A stretch of 46,574 bases of DNA. Origin: Pedobacter fastidiosus (GTDB lineage: Bacteria; Bacteroidota; Bacteroidia; Sphingobacteriales; Sphingobacteriaceae). Location: the NCBI RefSeq assembly GCF_014306625.1, contig NZ_JACRYL010000010.1, positions 1 through 46,574 on the forward strand, written 5' to 3'. Each line of letters starts with the position of its first letter. Position 1 is the stretch's first letter. This document shows, in pieces, positions 1-7,039 of the stretch. The notes beneath the pieces were generated by a model. It had not been told where the DNA came from, searched no databases, and saw only the letters and a list, made by a program, of their open reading frames with translations. The position numbers were made by a program, and so were the translations under genes.

Positions 1-249
1 TCTGCTTTTTTCAAGCAACAACTCTGGGGGTCAATTTAAAATTGGCGAAAGGGGGTCAAATTTATTGGTATATGCAATAAGTTAAGCAATACGATTTTAA
101 GAAGAACTTATAATATTGATTTTACTGTTCCATCTTCAACGGTAAATACATCTTCAACTTCAAATATTTTAGGTTCAATCGGTGGAGTATCAAATTTAAG
201 ATTTGTTAATTCAGATGCTACATTAACTTATCAAACACCGTATAAATAT

Positions 250-1377
250 TTGAATATTGAGAATAAAAATAACATTCCATCAGTGTTAACACTTAATTCT
301 CAGTTCTTGCAGTGGGATAGTGCAAACACATTACCAAAATATTGGAATTCAAATGGTTTGAATATAAGCAGAACAGGAAACACTAGGAGTGATGCGGTCT
401 TATACATTGGAAGCAAAAATAACTCAGATGCATCGATTGTATCTACATCTCCTAACATAACTTTACCAGTTTACAATTTTAGCAATATGCTTTTTACTGG
501 TGATAAGTTTAAAGTTAAGCTGGCTTATTTCGGTAATGTTAGAGTCTGTATAAAGGTTAGTAGTCCTGTTTTAACCTACTTTTTAACCAAATCTGGTGAC
601 AATTATATTTGGTCTACTACCTTCAAGTTTTTGAATTTTCAAGTTCCAGATGATGTGTACGTTCAAGATAGACTTAATAGGAGCGGTGATTGGAGAGCAG
701 ATTTTTGGTACACCTCCGAGATTTCTTCACCTGCAATTGCTGATACAACTTTTAACAAGTTGGAACTGTTTGTTTATCCAAGCTATGATAATCCTAATGG
801 TTATCAATTTGGTGGACTATTGAGAGAATTTTCTGTCTCGTTAAGCGTAAATAATACCAATAATTATGAGGGCGAAATTTATAAAGTTAGTACCGACAAA
901 AATTACACTGAGACCTACGATGATTTAGTTCCAACCTTTGGTGAATTTGGAAATATCGGTAATACGAACCAATTAATTTTCAATACATCTACTGGTTACA
1001 TTTATACGCAAAATTGGTATAGGGAGGGAAAAACGGAAAGCAAATCACTTTTAGAAATTGCAAGCAGGTCTATTTTAAATCAGTATCGTAGCCCTTATAT
1101 ACAGTTTACTTCAAGTGTAAGGGGTGATTTTGATTTTGGAAAGGTTTACAATATCAATAACCTCGCAGGTCGGTTTATGCCCTTTAAGGCTACACTAAAT
1201 CTGAAAAGTGATATATCATCAATCGAAATGTTTGAGCTGCTTAATGAATCGGATACAATAGAATCCACATATACTTTCAGTAAGAAAGCTAATCTTGGTA
1301 CAGCAGACTATAATACGATTACACCTAAATCAGCTGTTGATACCAACAGACCACGTCCACAAAGGGTGTACACATAA
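250..1377 (+). CDS. Phage structural (tail/baseplate-like) protein, C-terminal part
   Basis: A long open frame reads through to 1377 with no ATG near its front. Position 250 is a TTG, but the frame is open from 40 after a stop at 37-39, so the true N-terminus is either outside the window or separated by a frameshift. The product is rich in Asn, Ser, Thr and Tyr, has no signal peptide or membrane segment, and looks like beta-rich structural repeats. I do not recognise a specific domain. The phage assignment is inferred from the lysozyme and holin genes that follow directly (11 bp gap). It could be a tail-tip or receptor-binding protein. Confidence 0.55.
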   Translation: MNIENKNNIPSVLTLNSQFLQWDSANTLPKYWNSNGLNISRTGNTRSDAVLYIGSKNNSDASIVSTSPNITLPVYNFSNMLFTGDKFKVKLAYFGNVRVCIKVSSPVLTYFLTKSGDNYIWSTTFKFLNFQVPDDVYVQDRLNRSGDWRADFWYTSEISSPAIADTTFNKLELFVYPSYDNPNGYQFGGLLREFSVSLSVNNTNNYEGEIYKVSTDKNYTETYDDLVPTFGEFGNIGNTNQLIFNTSTGYIYTQNWYREGKTESKSLLEIASRSILNQYRSPYIQFTSSVRGDFDFGKVYNINNLAGRFMPFKATLNLKSDISSIEMFELLNESDTIESTYTFSKKANLGTADYNTITPKSAVDTNRPRPQRVYT

Positions 1378-1388
1378 ACCTTGGTAAA

Positions 1389-1832
1389 TTGAAATTAGAT
1401 AAGAATGGATTAGAATTTATCCAGAATGAAGAAGGGCTAAGGCTCAAAGCTTACAAATGTCCTGCTGGTGTTTGGACTATTGGATGGGGTAATACTTATA
1501 ACCTTAACAACACGCCAGTAAAAGAAGGTCAGGTTATAACTAAAGATGAAGCAGTCTCACTTTTTGAGAATAAGATTAAGCTTTATGAAAGTGCAGTTAA
1601 CAAAAATGTTAAAGTTACTTTAACCCAAAATGCTTTCAATGCATTGGTGAGTTTTTGCTATAACGTTGGGATGTTTGCGTTTGCTTCATCTACATTATTG
1701 AAGAAAGTGAATTCTAAAGCATCTCTACCAGAAATATTTATTGAATTTAAGAAATGGGTTCACGCTGGCAAGGTGATTATTGATGTGTTGGTTAATAGGC
1801 GCAAAAGAGAAATTGAATTATATAAAAGCTAA
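1389..1832 (+). CDS. Phage lysozyme (GH24 muramidase, endolysin)
   Basis: Cleaves the MurNAc-GlcNAc bond of peptidoglycan for host lysis. The 147-residue protein shows the catalytic spacing of the lambdoid/T4 lysozyme family: Glu15, eight residues, Cys24 (Asp in T4), five residues, Thr30, inside EEGLRLKAYKCPAGVWTIGW. AFNALVSFCYNVG is the second conserved block and NRRKREIELY the typical C-terminal end. The start is TTG; no ATG lies in frame before the catalytic Glu. No signal peptide is present, so export would rely on the holin encoded next, whose ATG overlaps this stop codon by one base. The length is normal for a single-domain endolysin. Confidence 0.9.
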   Translation: MKLDKNGLEFIQNEEGLRLKAYKCPAGVWTIGWGNTYNLNNTPVKEGQVITKDEAVSLFENKIKLYESAVNKNVKVTLTQNAFNALVSFCYNVGMFAFASSTLLKKVNSKASLPEIFIEFKKWVHAGKVIIDVLVNRRKREIELYKS

Positions 1833-2254
1833 TGTGGCACGACCTATTAAATCTTATCTCAAAGGCAATTCCGTATGCCTATAAATTTGGCTTCTTTGTT
1901 TATCTTTATTTTTCGCCAACACATTCATCGTTGTTGGTGATTACAATTTTTGTAATAATTGATTTCATTACTGGTGTGTGGAAAGCCCGAAGAAATAAGC
2001 AAGATGTTACCTCAAAAATGATGAGGGTATCGATTGGAAAGGCTGTAGCTTATATGATAGCCATTTTAATAGCCCACCTTTTTGAACTGACCTTTGCATC
2101 AGCTTTACCATTTATGCGAATGGTTGCATTCTTTATAGCGAGTGCAGAAATTAAATCTATTTATGAAAATCTGGGTGAGATAACTGGATTAGACTTTTGG
2201 ACTTTTATTAAAGAGAAGCTAGCAGGGATAAACAGCAACAAAAATTCTAACTAA
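1832..2254 (+). CDS. Phage holin (toxin-secretion/phage-lysis holin type)
   Basis: A 140-residue membrane protein with about three hydrophobic segments (roughly residues 15-45, 68-86 and 88-105). The block FVIIDFITGVWKARRNKQ is characteristic of the Phage_holin_4 family, where D-x-x-T-G-x-x-K-A follows the first helices. It would form the membrane lesion that lets the lysozyme reach the wall. Its ATG overlaps the lysozyme stop (TAATG), which indicates translational coupling. This is the last recognisable phage gene; the next gene begins 164 bp downstream behind its own promoter. Confidence 0.85.
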   Translation: MWHDLLNLISKAIPYAYKFGFFVYLYFSPTHSSLLVITIFVIIDFITGVWKARRNKQDVTSKMMRVSIGKAVAYMIAILIAHLFELTFASALPFMRMVAFFIASAEIKSIYENLGEITGLDFWTFIKEKLAGINSNKNSN

Positions 2255-2336
2255 CTATATTCATTGTGAAATTTTTTTAGTATTTGTCACGGTAAAATGC
2301 TCATTCATCAAGGATTATAGGTGTTCTAAATAATCA

Positions 2337-2344
2337 TAGTTTTG
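2337..2344 (+). promoter_or_regulatory. Probable -7 element of the fulvocin-like operon
   Basis: TAGTTTTG matches the Bacteroidota -7 consensus TAnnTTTG and lies 75 bp before the first gene of the operon. No convincing TTTG sits at -33. It suggests the operon is transcribed independently of the phage lysis genes. Confidence 0.45.
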
Positions 2345-2418
2345 CAACTTATTTTATTACATATATTTAATTCAAATAATCTCCAATAAGGAAATTAATA
2401 ATCAAAAATAAAAAGTAT

Positions 2419-3027
2419 ATGAAAAAAAAATTAATGCTACTCACACAGATTGTATTACTGTGTTTATTGTTTTCTTGTAAAAAATCTTCTGATTCAGCAC
2501 TGAATGAGACTTTGGGACTACAAAAAACAAATTCAAAAATTGAGAATGTCTTAAACCTTTCTAATGTCGAGGAACGCAAATTGGCTTATAACCTTTTAGA
2601 CCAAAATGATAAGTATACCTTATGGACAAATCATTTAAAATCAATTTTAGCAACAAAAAAATTGAATGAAAAACAAAAAGCAATAGTTATTGACTTGATT
2701 ACCACATTAAATTCAGAACTGTTCGTAAGTGGAAAACAAACAGAACTGACAAAGCTAAGAGACCCTTGGTTAGTTCAAGCCCAATCATCTTTTTCGTCAG
2801 AAGAAATTAGAGAAATGGCATATGTTTTTACAGATGGTGGTTCTACAACCAATGGTATTGGACCAGACCCGATAGACGATAAGCCCTCTTGTAATTGCAA
2901 TATGAATTCTTGGTTTACTTGTGATTCGGAAAGTTTGTGTCCAACTAAAGGTGCATCCTGTAAAACTGGAAATGGGTGTGGGTTTTTAGGTCAGTACGAT
3001 TGTAATAATATCTGCTACAAATTTTAG
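2419..3027 (+). CDS. Lipoprotein with fulvocin C-like 8-Cys C-terminal domain (putative bacteriocin precursor)
   Basis: 202 residues. Residues 1-20 form an SpII signal with lipobox LFSC (Cys20). Residues ~25-150 are a helical, charged region. The last 45 residues carry eight cysteines (158, 160, 168, 174, 181, 187, 195, 199) spaced C-x1-C-x7-C-x5-C-x6-C-x5-C-x7-C-x3-C. From memory, the cysteine order and Gly-Cys-Gly core resemble fulvocin C, the small disulfide-rich bacteriocin of Myxococcus fulvus; Bacteroidota proteins of this layout are annotated as fulvocin C-related. Toxicity and cleavage of the C-terminal domain are inference. The next gene starts 9 bp downstream. The ATG at 2419 gives a complete signal peptide. 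Confidence 0.75.
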   Translation: MKKKLMLLTQIVLLCLLFSCKKSSDSALNETLGLQKTNSKIENVLNLSNVEERKLAYNLLDQNDKYTLWTNHLKSILATKKLNEKQKAIVIDLITTLNSELFVSGKQTELTKLRDPWLVQAQSSFSSEEIREMAYVFTDGGSTTNGIGPDPIDDKPSCNCNMNSWFTCDSESLCPTKGASCKTGNGCGFLGQYDCNNICYKF

Positions 3028-3036
3028 ATTCTTACA

Positions 3037-3423
3037 ATGAGAGTAAAAGTAAACTTATCGTTGATTGCTGTTCTTGTTCTAATATTGTCGTCTTGTAAAG
3101 AAGACCACAATACTATAATTGAAGTTCAAAATAAAGATATCAAGCTAGGTGAATTAAAGAATGTCGATACAGTCGAACTAGCCTATAGAATAAAAAATAT
3201 AGGTAAAAATGCTATGAAAATAGATAGCATTGTTGCATCTTGTGATTGTATGATAGTTAAACCTAAAAGTAAAATAGTAGAACCAAATGATTTTGCGATT
3301 ATTAAAGTAGCTTTGATACCTAAAGTAACTGATTCTATCTTGACTGTAAAGAAGATAATGTTTTTGGCTAATACAGATACCCCGTTCACCTCATTAAGTG
3401 TAAGCTACCTTGTTAAAAAATAA
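3037..3423 (+). CDS. DUF1573-family lipoprotein
   Basis: 128 residues with an SpII signal (lipobox LSSC, Cys20) and then a single Ig-like DUF1573 domain. The family hallmark A-S-C-x-C is present as ASCDC (Cys69, Cys71), followed by the usual P-x-x-x-I/V strands. DUF1573 proteins are exported Bacteroidota proteins of unclear function, often encoded near TlpA-like thioredoxins. Here the gene sits between the cysteine-rich lipoprotein and a membrane thioredoxin and overlaps the latter by 14 bp, so an operon is very likely. A chaperone, immunity or redox role is possible but not shown by the sequence. Confidence 0.8.
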   Translation: MRVKVNLSLIAVLVLILSSCKEDHNTIIEVQNKDIKLGELKNVDTVELAYRIKNIGKNAMKIDSIVASCDCMIVKPKSKIVEPNDFAIIKVALIPKVTDSILTVKKIMFLANTDTPFTSLSVSYLVKK

Positions 3424-4282
3424 ATATTCCTCGAAAGTGAGGGTCAGATACATATTACTATTTGTAACTGTCGCATTAATAGGAGAGGTTCTGATTTCTC
3501 CATTTAGAGCATTATTCACAATGAACCTTGCATCAGTAATTGGGTTTGCATTATTTTTAACTATTACAGTTTTTTTTAATTATAGATTCAAAACTATTTT
3601 AAGTACGAACGCAATAGTGTTCAGTCTGATATTCGGTATTCTGATTCTGCAAGTTCCTACAAGATTATACGACTTTCAACATTCTAGAATTTCTTTACTT
3701 GAAGGAATTTGCCATATCCTAGGTGTGTTTGCTGGCTTGGTCTACATTAGGTGTAAAACTCAGATTATGAAGATTAGTTGGCTTTGCATTTATATATTAT
3801 TTAACCTCTTTGTCTTCCTAAAAGGTTATGACCTTTGGTTAAATAAGGTTAACTACGGTACGTTTGTTGGGAAAGTTAACATCCAAAAGGACTTTACTAT
3901 CACTGGTTTTGATAAAAATAATAAACCAGTGATAGTAAATAAGGGTAAATATGTTGTATTAGATTTCTGGTTTTCTTCCTGCGGTGCTTGTTTTAAAGAA
4001 TTTCCACAATTTGAAAATCTCTATAAAAAATATAAAACCAGAAAAGATATTATGTTTTATGCAGTTAATACACCTATGCCTTCTGATAAAGTAGGTATCA
4101 CATCATTTAGAATGATTGCTGAAAGAAAATATAGTTTTCCCGTACTTCAAATGACCGATAATCTAGAAGCCAATAAGCTTGCGATAACTGTTTATCCCAC
4201 CACATTCCTTCTTGACAAAAATGGGAATATAATTTACAAGGGAGATATCGAAGGTTTAATTACACAACTTGAAAAACTATAA
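3410..4282 (+). CDS. TlpA-like thioredoxin with N-terminal membrane domain
   Basis: 290 residues. About four hydrophobic helices cover residues ~12-30, 40-60, 66-82 and 100-140; a thioredoxin fold follows from ~155. The redox motif is CGAC (Cys191-Cys194) in DFWFSSCGACFKEFP, with the cis-proline in VYPTTFLLD (Pro263). The domain should face the periplasm and act as a disulfide reductase or oxidase. The start is TTG at 3410, 14 bp inside the preceding gene; the first in-frame ATG (residue 38) would remove the first helix. Its place after a protein with eight clustered cysteines suggests it acts on that protein, which is inference from context. Confidence 0.8.
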   Translation: MLKNKYSSKVRVRYILLFVTVALIGEVLISPFRALFTMNLASVIGFALFLTITVFFNYRFKTILSTNAIVFSLIFGILILQVPTRLYDFQHSRISLLEGICHILGVFAGLVYIRCKTQIMKISWLCIYILFNLFVFLKGYDLWLNKVNYGTFVGKVNIQKDFTITGFDKNNKPVIVNKGKYVVLDFWFSSCGACFKEFPQFENLYKKYKTRKDIMFYAVNTPMPSDKVGITSFRMIAERKYSFPVLQMTDNLEANKLAITVYPTTFLLDKNGNIIYKGDIEGLITQLEKL

Positions 4283-4317
4283 TGTGTCGATATCGATAAA
4301 ATGAAGTTGTTATCTTG

Positions 4318-4352
4318 GCGTTAACGTCTGAGAGCGTTGATTTGCGTTAACG
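4318..4352. repeat. GCGTTAACG direct repeat downstream of the fulvocin-like operon
   Basis: GCGTTAACG occurs at 4318-4326 and 4344-4352, 26 bp apart. Each copy contains the self-palindrome CGTTAACG. The arrangement recalls recombination half-sites, but it does not fit the strict attC core (RYYYAAC / GTTRRRY), so it is listed only as a repeat. Confidence 0.5.
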
Positions 4353-4438
4353 GATGTATAGTTAGCACACACGACTTCTTTTATTAACTATCTTTAATTA
4401 TAAGACCTAATATTGGGTACAATAATAAACCTAAAAAT

Positions 4439-4711
4439 ATGGAAACAGTAATTATCATAGCAACAGTTATATTATTATATCTTCTATTTAACTTTTTGAG
4501 GACAAAATATCTTGATAAATTTTTGTGGAAAAAAGTAATATTAAATGTTTTATCTGCTATACTCTTTTTCATCCTGTTTAGCAGATTTATAACATTTAAT
4601 AGTTCCAACTACTTCACACCAGAAAACGTTGTATTTGCTCTATTGATAGGTTATTTTATTTGCAAAACTATTCAAGAAATATTTATGATTAATCGAAGCA
4701 AAACAGTATAA
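4439..4711 (+). CDS. Small membrane protein, unknown function
   Basis: 90 residues with three probable membrane helices (about 4-20, 33-50, 62-80) and a basic C-terminal tail (NRSKTV). I do not recognise a family. The reading frame is supported by its ATG, membrane-like composition and a strong terminator starting 24 bp after the stop. An overlapping minus-strand frame (4384-4608) is less convincing. It could be accessory cargo of the phage-adjacent region. Confidence 0.5.
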   Translation: METVIIIATVILLYLLFNFLRTKYLDKFLWKKVILNVLSAILFFILFSRFITFNSSNYFTPENVVFALLIGYFICKTIQEIFMINRSKTV

Positions 4712-4734
4712 TTTAAATTCTTAAAGAAATAGAT

Positions 4735-4767
4735 AAGGGGTAGTAACAAATGTTGCACCCCTTTTTT
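4735..4767. terminator. Bidirectional intrinsic terminator
   Basis: AAGGGGT (4735-4741) pairs with ACCCCTT (4757-4763); inner bases GTAA/TTGC extend the stem, and a T-run to 4767 follows. It separates the small plus-strand membrane gene from the convergent minus-strand gene. Confidence 0.8.
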
Positions 4768-4769
4768 AT

Positions 4770-5087
4770 TTAAGCATAAGACCATTTGTGATTGCAAGTT
4801 TTACAATGTCCATATTGGACTTTAATAAAGAAATATTTAAAAGCATAATATAAAGTTGCAATACCTGTAGAAATGCCAATAAATGCTACAAATCCATCAA
4901 AATATTTCATTAAAACAGAAACACAAATTAATGTCCAGACTGCCATAATGAACATCATCATTTTCCTGCTTTTTTGGGAATCTGATTTGGTATAATAGCT
5001 TTTACAGTTTGGACATTGTTTTTTACTTTGCATATTGAGAATATTTAGAACTTTAAAACTAGAATAATAATCTGATTCACAGAACAT
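4770..5087 (-). CDS. Small zinc-ribbon membrane protein
   Basis: 105 residues from 5087. A CPNC motif near residue 25 and a CKTC motif near residue 96 flank two hydrophobic helices (about 45-62 and 65-85), so the four cysteines probably form a split zinc ribbon at the cytoplasmic face. A second start, ATG at 5033, would give an 87-residue protein beginning MQSKKQCPNC and may be the real one, since the first 18 residues look like non-coding sequence. Function unknown. Confidence 0.6.
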   Translation of the reverse strand: MFCESDYYSSFKVLNILNMQSKKQCPNCKSYYTKSDSQKSRKMMMFIMAVWTLICVSVLMKYFDGFVAFIGISTGIATLYYAFKYFFIKVQYGHCKTCNHKWSYA

Positions 5088-5142
5088 ATTTATTTAGTTT
5101 GTGTTGTAAAATGGTGTATTTTAGCAAAATGATGTGATATTT

Positions 5143-5179
5143 AAAGTGACAAAATCACCCTAAAAAAGTGACAAAATCA
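5143..5179. repeat. Direct repeat AAAGTGACAAAATCA x2
   Basis: The 15-mer AAAGTGACAAAATCA is found at 5143-5157 and 5165-5179 with a 22-bp period, about two helical turns. TCACTTTTTTT at about 5188-5198 is the inverse of its front half. It lies between a minus-strand gene and the plus-strand gene at 5336 and could be an operator. Confidence 0.5.
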
Positions 5180-5280
5180 ATAAATTATCACTTTTTTTAA
5201 AAATAAAAAGTGCCTTATAGTATATTTAAAGGCAGATTGAGTAATTTTTTATATTAAAATTAAATATGAGAATTATGTGT

Positions 5281-5288
5281 TATTTTTG
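5281..5288 (+). promoter_or_regulatory. Probable -7 element before the acidic protein gene
   Basis: TATTTTTG fits TAnnTTTG exactly and would place the transcription start about 40 bp before the ATG at 5336. No clear TTTG was found at -33. Confidence 0.4.
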
Positions 5289-5335
5289 GATACATAGTTA
5301 CCAACATAAATCGACCAAAAATTCGTTTAAACTTT

Positions 5336-6505
5336 ATGATGAACCAGCAAGATATTTTCAGGAAAATAGGTAATATATTAACAGAATTAAATGAGCAATA
5401 TCAGTTCCTCGCTCAAAATCCCCATCAATTAAATGATTTGGAAGTAGAGCTTTTTCTGGCAAATGCCAACTTTCTATCCGATCATGTTCAAATTGTAAAG
5501 AAGTTAAATACCATTAATACACAGGATAAAACACCAAAAACTGAACCTTCCAATTTTAAAAAAGATGAAGAACTTGTTGAAGTTCCTGCCCAGGAATTGT
5601 CCAATCAAGTGGAAGAGGGTTTATCAGATTTAGAAGAACTTGCTGATGTGGCGACTGCGGAAGAAGAAGAAGAGCGTGTAGATGTAAAGCAGGAGCAGGA
5701 AGTTCTTGATGATGAAAAAATTCAAGAGGAAATAGCAGAGAAGGTAAGAGAGCAAGATTTTTTTAAGCCTGATCAAAGCGATAAAACATTCGAGTTTGTT
5801 TTGGGAAACCATGATGAGAATGATCAATTTGATTATGAGGCAAAAGCGGTCGAAGAAATTTTCGATAGACCTTTAAGCAAAGCCGAAGAAGAAATTTTAG
5901 CTCAAAAGAAAAGAATTCATGAGAAGGATGAATTGCAGGCTGAAGCTCCGGAAGAGACTGAAAATTCTGTAGATGACGAGATTGGTCCTGAACCATTCTT
6001 AATATCTCATGAAGAAGAAGTAATAACCCAAGAACCTGAATTGGAATTTCCAACGGCCGAAGAAATTACAGAACCGATTGAGGCGCTGAAAGATGTAGAT
6101 TTTGATGAACCTGTTATATCTCCTCCAATGGTAGAAGAGCGTCCAATTTTTATTCCTGAAGCAGTTCCAGTAAAACCAATTGTTGAACCCATTTCATCTA
6201 AACCAGCACCAAGTTTAAATGATTTGCTAGCAAAAACAAATCATAATTCTGAAATCGTAAAAGCTCCGATTTCTGATTTAAAACAGGCCATAAACCTTAA
6301 TGAGAAATTGCTTTTCATTAAAGATTTATTCAATGGTTATAATTTGGCTTATTCTGAAGCGATAGACATTGTAAACAAAATGAACAATTTCGAAACCGCA
6401 GATGGTTTCCTTCAGAATAATTATGCTGTAAAAAATAATTGGGCAAGCAAACAGGCTACCGTTGATCAGTTTTATGAATTGTTAAATAGAAGGTTTAGTA
6501 AGTAA
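5336..6505 (+). CDS. Large acidic protein with conserved C-terminal domain, unknown function
   Basis: 389 residues. Residues ~1-65 are helical. Residues ~70-290 are strongly acidic, Glu-rich and probably disordered, with many Pro near the end. Residues ~300-389 form a compact helical domain (LNEKLLFIKDLFNGYN ... FYELLNRRF). Proteins with this layout are common uncharacterised cytoplasmic proteins of Sphingobacteria. Two ATGs in a row occur at 5336 and 5339. There is no signal peptide. The gene stands alone before a repeat array and shows no phage character, so host chromosome has resumed here at the latest. Confidence 0.7.
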   Translation: MMNQQDIFRKIGNILTELNEQYQFLAQNPHQLNDLEVELFLANANFLSDHVQIVKKLNTINTQDKTPKTEPSNFKKDEELVEVPAQELSNQVEEGLSDLEELADVATAEEEEERVDVKQEQEVLDDEKIQEEIAEKVREQDFFKPDQSDKTFEFVLGNHDENDQFDYEAKAVEEIFDRPLSKAEEEILAQKKRIHEKDELQAEAPEETENSVDDEIGPEPFLISHEEEVITQEPELEFPTAEEITEPIEALKDVDFDEPVISPPMVEERPIFIPEAVPVKPIVEPISSKPAPSLNDLLAKTNHNSEIVKAPISDLKQAINLNEKLLFIKDLFNGYNLAYSEAIDIVNKMNNFETADGFLQNNYAVKNNWASKQATVDQFYELLNRRFSK

Positions 6506-6510
6506 TAAAA

Positions 6511-6943
6511 GGATAGCGAAAGCATTATTCCAAATGTACTCCTGCGGAGCGATTGCCAGTCAAGCTGAGAATGATGGCCACCGCGTCCTTCCCGCGCAGG
6601 CGGGAATCTTAATGCGAAATAACAGGATAGCGAAAGCATTACGATTCCCAGTCAAGCTGAGAATGACGGCCCTGTGGTCTTTCCCGCGCAGGCATGAATC
6701 TTAATGCGAAATAACAGGATAGCGAAAGCATTACGATTCTCAGTCAAGCTGAGAATGATGGCCACCACGTCCTTCCCGCGCAGGCAGGAATGTCAATGCG
6801 AAATAACAGGATAGCGAAAGCATTACGATTCCCAGTCAAGCTGAGAATGACGGAACGCTTAATATGCGAAGTGCATAGTACGGAAGTGGTAAAGCAACAT
6901 CGCCCAGCCACCACGTCTTTCCCGCGCAGGCGGGAATCTTACT
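6511..6943. repeat. Intergenic tandem array of a ~92-bp REP-like element
   Basis: The gene-free stretch 6506-7039 is filled with repeats. Units beginning GGATAGCGAAAGCATTA start at 6511, 6625, 6717 and 6809, giving periods of 114, 92 and 92; the first has an extra ~22 bp. Each complete unit holds CAGTCAAGCTGAGAATGA and a GC-rich palindromic core CCCGCGCAGGC. The fourth is truncated, and another core copy lies at about 6910-6943. A related palindrome (CTCCCGCGGAGGGATTC) follows near 6982. There are no uniform spacers and no cas genes, so it is not CRISPR. Confidence 0.8.
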
Positions 6944-7039
6944 ACTAAATAAATATAACGAACGAGTTATCCCGAAGGGACTCTCCCGCGGAGGGATTCA
7001 TCCAATAACTTTCGGATTAAGCTGAAAATCACGAAGCCT

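Noticed and set aside
4318..4352. True integron attC site
   Set aside because: The core GTTAACG does not satisfy GTTRRRY, and no integrase or cassette array is seen, so it is kept only as a direct repeat.
4384..4608. Minus-strand frame of 74 codons
   Set aside because: It overlaps the plus-strand membrane protein gene, which has a better start, composition and a terminator after it.
6511..6943. Repeat array as CRISPR
   Set aside because: The unit is a ~92-bp tandem repeat without unique spacers of uniform size, and no cas-like gene is nearby.
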